Positions 59,888-64,000 of a stretch of DNA of 64,000 nucleotides are shown piece by piece; within the stretch, counting starts at the first letter, position 1; the number at the start of each line of letters is the position of its first letter. Source of the stretch: Ipomoea triloba (lineage: Eukaryota > Streptophyta > Magnoliopsida > Solanales > Convolvulaceae); the NCBI RefSeq assembly GCF_003576645.1, contig NC_044922.1, positions 25,719,341-25,783,340 of the forward strand. The letters are read 5' to 3'. The position numbers and the translations under genes were made by a program. Below the pieces are notes generated by a model. That model searched no databases and was not told the origin of the DNA. It worked only from the letters and a program-made list of their open reading frames with translations.

Positions 59888-60135
59888 AAATTTAAGGTGC
59901 GTGGTTTTACTTCTTACGATGCGTGAGTTTTGTGCTTAAGATGAGTCAGTTATTGAAACTTAAGGTGCGTGAATTTCCTTCTTAAGGTGTGTTGTTTTCT
60001 TTCTTAATGTGCGTGTGTTTTCTTCTTATGGTGTGCGATTTGTATATTAAGGTGTGTGATTTGTATACTTAAGGTGCACCATTTTAAACCTTTAGGTGCG
60101 CAATTTGTGTACTTAAGGTGCACCATTTAAAATAA
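59888..60135. repeat. Degenerate 26-32-bp minisatellite (cttaaggtgcgtg)
   Basis: About eight copies of a cttaaggtgcgtg plus t-rich tail unit, decaying toward the right into cttaaggtgcaccattt. Confidence 0.75.
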
Positions 60136-60196
60136 ATTTTTATTAATTTTATAAACAAGTTCATTAATTTCTTTGTTGTCTGTCACCCCAGTGCTT

Positions 60197-60669
60197 TAGG
60201 CATGACCACGGTTCGGTTCCGGTTCCGAACCGGCGATTCCCGGTTCCGAAATTGGACAAACCGGAACCGAACCTTACGGGTACGGTCCAAGTACGGTTTG
60301 GAACCGGCGGTTCCGGTTCCAAACCGGATTTTAAAAAAAAAAATTTGTAATTTTTTTAATTTTTAAAATTGTCCAAATTCAACAATTAATATTTTTTGTA
60401 GAAAAATTTTCATTCTAAAATGTTTTTAAAATAGTTATATTAAATATTTAAACTTCAAAGTTAAACTATATTTAAAAAAATTGTTATAGTTGAATTTTAA
60501 AATGTTATTTAATGTTTAAACATTAATCAAATAATAATTAAACTTTAACTAAATAATAAATAGTAATTAATGTTTTTTTTTTATTTTCCGGTTTGGAACC
60601 GGAACCGTCCGTACGGTTCCGGTTCCAACAGTACACGGTTCGGTTCGAACCGAACCGTGGTCATCCCTA
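60197..60669. mobile_element. hAT MITE (ggttccggttcc-rich), 8-bp TSD
   Basis: A perfect 8-bp repeat CAGTGCTT (60189-60196 and 60670-60677) flanks ends TAGGCATGACCACGGTTCGG and, reversed, TAGGGATGACCACGGTTCGG. Subterminal ggttccggttcc/ggaaccggaacc palindromes surround an A/T-rich core. A truncated relative may lie inside the MULE at about 4320-4610. Confidence 0.93.
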
Positions 60670-60713
60670 CAGTGCTTAGATGCTTAGATGAAAGCATTAA
60701 TGGAGGATGTTCG

Positions 60714-60714
60714 A

Positions 60715-60777
<63 letters not shown>

Positions 60778-60854
60778 ATTTTCGTTGATTTGATTAATGA
60801 CTCAGATCTAACCTCATTATTTACCTGAGAGTAATCCCGCACCTGAACCCTTCC

Positions 60855-60917
<63 letters not shown>
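60714..60917. repeat. (ATT)n and (AT)n microsatellites
   Basis: ATT repeats at 60714-60776 and a long AT run at about 60857-60917, separated by 80 bp of unique sequence. Confidence 0.95.
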
Positions 60918-60927
<10 letters not shown>

Positions 60928-61639
60928 AATGTTTAGAGTATAATTAAAACAATAAAGACAAAAGTAAATAAAAGTTGATTTAGTGAGTTGGTAAATCATA
61001 CATTTAATTTAATAAAGGGTAATGGTTTGAATTTTCTTATAACTTCTATTGTGTCCATAATTTTGTTTTGAATTTTAAAAAAATAAATTTTTGATGTATT
61101 TTATTTTTCGTCCATTTATATTCAACAATATTTATGGCTATGTTTCCTAAGTTTTTCATTTTTTCAATCTTTTTTGTTTTAATATTTTGCCCCCACTCGA
61201 AAAAAATTTCGTGTCGTGCCCTGGTTATGAGAGAAACTCACAATCACTACTCAAAAGTGTGCACTAAGTAAACACTGTCTCGTGACCTTATAGCTGGTAA
61301 ATGATCACAAGAAAATAAATCAACCTACTCATAGCTGATCAACTCAAATTAAGAAGGTCAATAAGTTATTCTCATTGAGAGTCGAACTTGTAACATTGCA
61401 ATTATTAAGACCAGTTTATCACTCTTTTAAATTTTTTTAATCTTTAATCTTTTCTTTTTTCTCTCTCTCTTTTTTTTTATTTTTTTTAAATTTTTGTTTA
61501 TGTAACACTAAACCAATTTTTTAAAAATATTTAATCAATATTCAACCCACAAACTCCAGAAGAGTCAACAAGACCATTGTATAAAATGTTAACTTATAGT
61601 GACAATTCTGAAAATTGTACCATATCATATTCCCTACAT
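60918..61639. other. Intergenic, AT-rich, no gene recognised
   Basis: Mostly A/T with poly-T and poly-A stretches. A gagagtcgaacttgtaaca stretch near 61378-61396 looks box-B-like in reverse but has no partner box A. Confidence 0.45.
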
Positions 61640-62564
61640 CTTTTGAAACAATAATTTTATCATGTAGAACTTGAAGATTGTCATCTTCAGAGGGAAATCG
61701 AAATTACATTTACTTGAATCAACCCTGAAGAATTGAATTTAAAATCCTGAAGATTGTGTACGTCTTAAAAGACTAACATTTGTATTTTTGCAACATATGA
61801 ATACAAACATACCATGTATTATTTTCCTCACTAGGTTTTCCCATTAGATTTTTCTAGTGTGTTTTTTAACGAGACATGATTATGATATAGTAATTCCAAT
61901 GGGGAAGATTACAAATAGATACTTAAATAGACAAACCCCGAAATCCTGAAGATTATGCTTTGAAGCTTATGGTTGTACTCTTTTATTAACTAAGTTTTTT
62001 CCCACTGAATTTTCTTAAGTTAAGGTTTTAATGAGACAACCAATACAATATATGATTTTACAAATATCATGTATTCTTTTCTTCAACTAGGTTTTTCCCA
62101 CGTGGTTTTCCTAGTGAAGTTTTTAACGATGCATGAAAGTATTTGAATATACCATTCATATATCTTGTACTCTTTTCTTGTCATTTTTTCCCCACAGGAT
62201 TTTCCTAGCAAGTTTTTAACATAGGCAAGATCGTGGTCAAATAATATCCAACGGAGAATGTTATAAATAATATATTAAGTAGTGAACATTATTATGTAAC
62301 GTCGGAGAATGTTATAAATAATATATTAAGTAGTGAACATTATTATGTAACGTTTGTAACGGACGTATTTATGTATGTTATTATTATACTCTTTATATAT
62401 ATGTGTGCCCTATTTGTAAACAACAATGCTGATGAATGAAATCTCCCTATCACTCCATCTCTATTTTCCATAAGCACTTTGCTAATATTTGTTACTTTGA
62501 TACTCTTTACGATTCTTAATTCACTAATTAGGAGCTAAGGGCCAACGGGCACCCAATTTCAACA
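61640..62564 (+). mobile_element. Ty1/copia 3' internal end plus LTR (truncated)
   Basis: 61830-62220 contains four diverged copies of the phrase ctaggtttttcccac-ggttttcctagt plus ttttaacga, typical of the region just before the 3' LTR in many plant copia elements. A putative LTR begins TGTTATAAATAATATATTA near 62255, has TATA-like tctttatatatatg (62390-62403) and ends near CCAATTTCAACA (62564). Its first 52 bp are duplicated (62255 and 62307). No pol and no 5' LTR in the window. It ends about 320 bp upstream of the MYB start codon. Confidence 0.7.
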
Positions 62565-62881
62565 CATTTCAATTAAATGTAGGCATGTTTATTTTAATTA
62601 ATTAATTTTAATTACAATTATAAACTTCCGCTAGAACAGTGGAGAAGCAGGTCCACAGACAGTACAGTATACGGTATACCGCTGGAGAATTCACGTATCA
62701 TGAAATGATCTGAGTCAACATACATAATAGCTACTTTCACATACTCCGCCATTAAATTGGACATAGAACTGCCATCTCTAGCTAAGCTAGCTACATTATA
62801 TTATATATACGCGGTCGGCTCTTGATCTTCAATTCTCTTTTGACTCACATTATTACATTACTAATAACGCATCTATCAGAT
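62565..62881 (+). promoter_or_regulatory. Promoter and 5' UTR of the MYB gene
   Basis: A TATA-like run attatattatatata (62795-62809) lies about 75 bp before the ATG. Upstream are a gctagctaagctagct-type palindrome area (62779-62793) and a ggtatacc palindrome (62672-62680). The copia LTR forms the distal border. Confidence 0.5.
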
Positions 62882-63276
62882 ATGGGAAGAACACCTTGCT
62901 GTGAGAAGGTAGGTCTGAAGAGGGGGAGATGGACGGCTGAGGAAGATCAGATCCTCACCGACTACATTCACGCCAATGGCGAAGGCTCCTGGAGATCGCT
63001 ACCGAAGAATGCAGGTACACAAATCATGCTAGCTACTTATGCATTATTATTGCTTGTTTGTTAGTATGTTTTTAGCTAATGATCGTGATATGATGATGAA
63101 CACCAAGTGTTTGTGTATATGATTATATGATCGAATTGAATTGAAGGTTTATTGAGATGCGGAAAGAGTTGTCGGCTACGATGGATCAATTATCTGAGAT
63201 CCGATTTGAAGAGAGGCAAGTTCTCTCCCCAAGAGGAGGAAATCATCATCAAATCGCATGCAATTCTGGGTAACAG
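62882..63276 (+). CDS. R2R3-MYB transcription factor, subgroup 7-like (exons 1-2, incomplete)
   Basis: Exon 1 is 62882-63014 (133 bp) and exon 2 is 63147-63276 (130 bp), the canonical R2R3-MYB exon sizes and phases. They encode the [20 protein letters not shown] leader, the R2 repeat, [20 protein letters not shown] and the start of R3 up to LGNR. The next exon (expected to start WSLIA-) is not found before 64000, so the C-terminal two thirds lie beyond the window. The [20 protein letters not shown] and [13 protein letters not shown] features match the MYB11/12/111 flavonol-regulator group, which activate CHS, CHI, F3H and FLS without a bHLH partner. The assignment rests on the DNA-binding domain only. 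Residue T4 replaces the more common A. Intron 2 is at least 724 bp and holds a MITE. Confidence 0.9.
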
Positions 63277-63660
63277 GTTAGTCCCATAGCTTAGCTAGCT
63301 TCTCCATTCACCATGCCTAAACTCGACAAATCATCTCTAATGATTTAAAAATATTTCTTATTTATATTATCAGATCACTTAATATTTATTAAATCCAGAT
63401 CATCGTCAAATATTATTTATATTATATTTTATAGATTAAATAGAGAAAAAGACAACTTCTAATGTGCACTCAGTCTCAGCGGGTGCCTGAAAGGATCCAT
63501 GCTTTCATTTTCCTTCTTTCTTCTAATGTGCACTCAGTCTCAGACAACTTCTAGAAGAACGATTGTCAATATTAATCACATATGAACTAATGAAAGAGAG
63601 AAGGTCTCTCCTTACGAGAGGTTATGAAAGCTAGTTGTCTAGCTTGGGTCTCCCTACCCG

Positions 63661-63906
63661 GCAAATTACTGTGTGCAACGTGGTCAACGTAGCTTTGTGG
63701 ACCATAAATATAAAATACATTAATGGAGGTACATTATTTTTGTACTGAAGGTATATATGAAATAATGTACCTTCTACAAAAATAATGTACTATAAAATAA
63801 TGTACTTTATTTATAAAAGTAATGTACTTTTAGTATAATAAAAATGTAACTTATATTTATGGTCCACGTTGCTATGTGAACCATGGTCCATGCAATAATG
63901 ATTGCC
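63661..63906. mobile_element. MITE family M, copy 3, in MYB intron 2
   Basis: Left ggcaaattactgtgtg through gtggaccataaatat, right atatttatggtccac through caataatgattgcc. This is the best-preserved inverted pair of the three family copies in the window. Non-coding. Confidence 0.8.
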
Positions 63907-64000
63907 CCTACCCCCACCCTTCAAAAAAAGAAAAAGAAAAAAGAGAGAGCGCTAAAGTGGAGCAGAATATCTCTTGACTCTCTGGCTTCTCTGGGTGTGT

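Noticed and set aside
60570..60788. Open frame ending in poly-Tyr
   Set aside because: Runs from a hAT MITE into an ATT microsatellite.

Overview
This is nuclear DNA of a flowering plant: genes split by GT-AG introns, AT-rich intergenic DNA packed with Helitrons, MULEs, hAT elements, MITEs, LINE, copia and gypsy remnants, and plant-specific families (type-B response regulator, EID1-like F-box, SR splicing factor, R2R3-MYB). A eudicot is clear. An asterid, perhaps Convolvulaceae/Ipomoea, is only my impression from repeat style and was not tested. The assembly has one 324-base gap (23716-24039) inside a poly-T tract.

Layout. 1-6767: satellite-like 250-bp tandem array, minisatellites, a tRNA-derived SINE-like element, and a complete non-autonomous Helitron (3816-6472) with a MULE (3966-4838) nested inside it. 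6768-9143: a six-exon type-B response regulator whose phospho-acceptor Asp is replaced by Glu. 11013-12202: its 5'-truncated pseudogene copy, followed by a tandem array of Helitron 5' ends (12233-14042). 14600-16560: minisatellites and a LINE remnant. 17693-18700 (-): intronless EID1-like F-box gene. 19123-21215: a MULE with 9-bp target duplication carrying a Harbinger-type MITE and a hAT MITE. 21280-26916: LINE scraps, MITEs, assembly gap. 26917-26988 (-): initiator tRNA-Met. 28491-33500 (-): SR34/SR30-type splicing factor, 12 coding exons plus a 5'UTR intron. 34400-38900: decayed RPA70-like gene interrupted by an LTR element and a MULE-like element. 39430-39770 (-): decayed gypsy reverse transcriptase. 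40872-50861: complete 21-exon MSH6 mismatch-repair gene (1301 aa predicted) with a hAT element in intron 2. 50862-62564: transposon-rich (LINE RNase H, CACTA with TNP2 remnant, hAT elements, MITEs, copia LTR). 62882 to the window end: first two exons of a subgroup-7-like R2R3-MYB, the third exon lying outside.

The genes look like unrelated housekeeping and regulatory loci and form no pathway together: genome maintenance (MSH6), RNA processing (SR protein), translation initiation (tRNA-iMet), light/ABA-type ubiquitination (EID1-like), His-Asp signalling (response regulator) and probably flavonol regulation (MYB). I found no convincing new multi-gene system. The items most worth following are the Asp-to-Glu response regulator with its broken duplicate, the nested transposons with intact target duplications, the Helitron-end tandem array, and the compensated base pair in tRNA-iMet.
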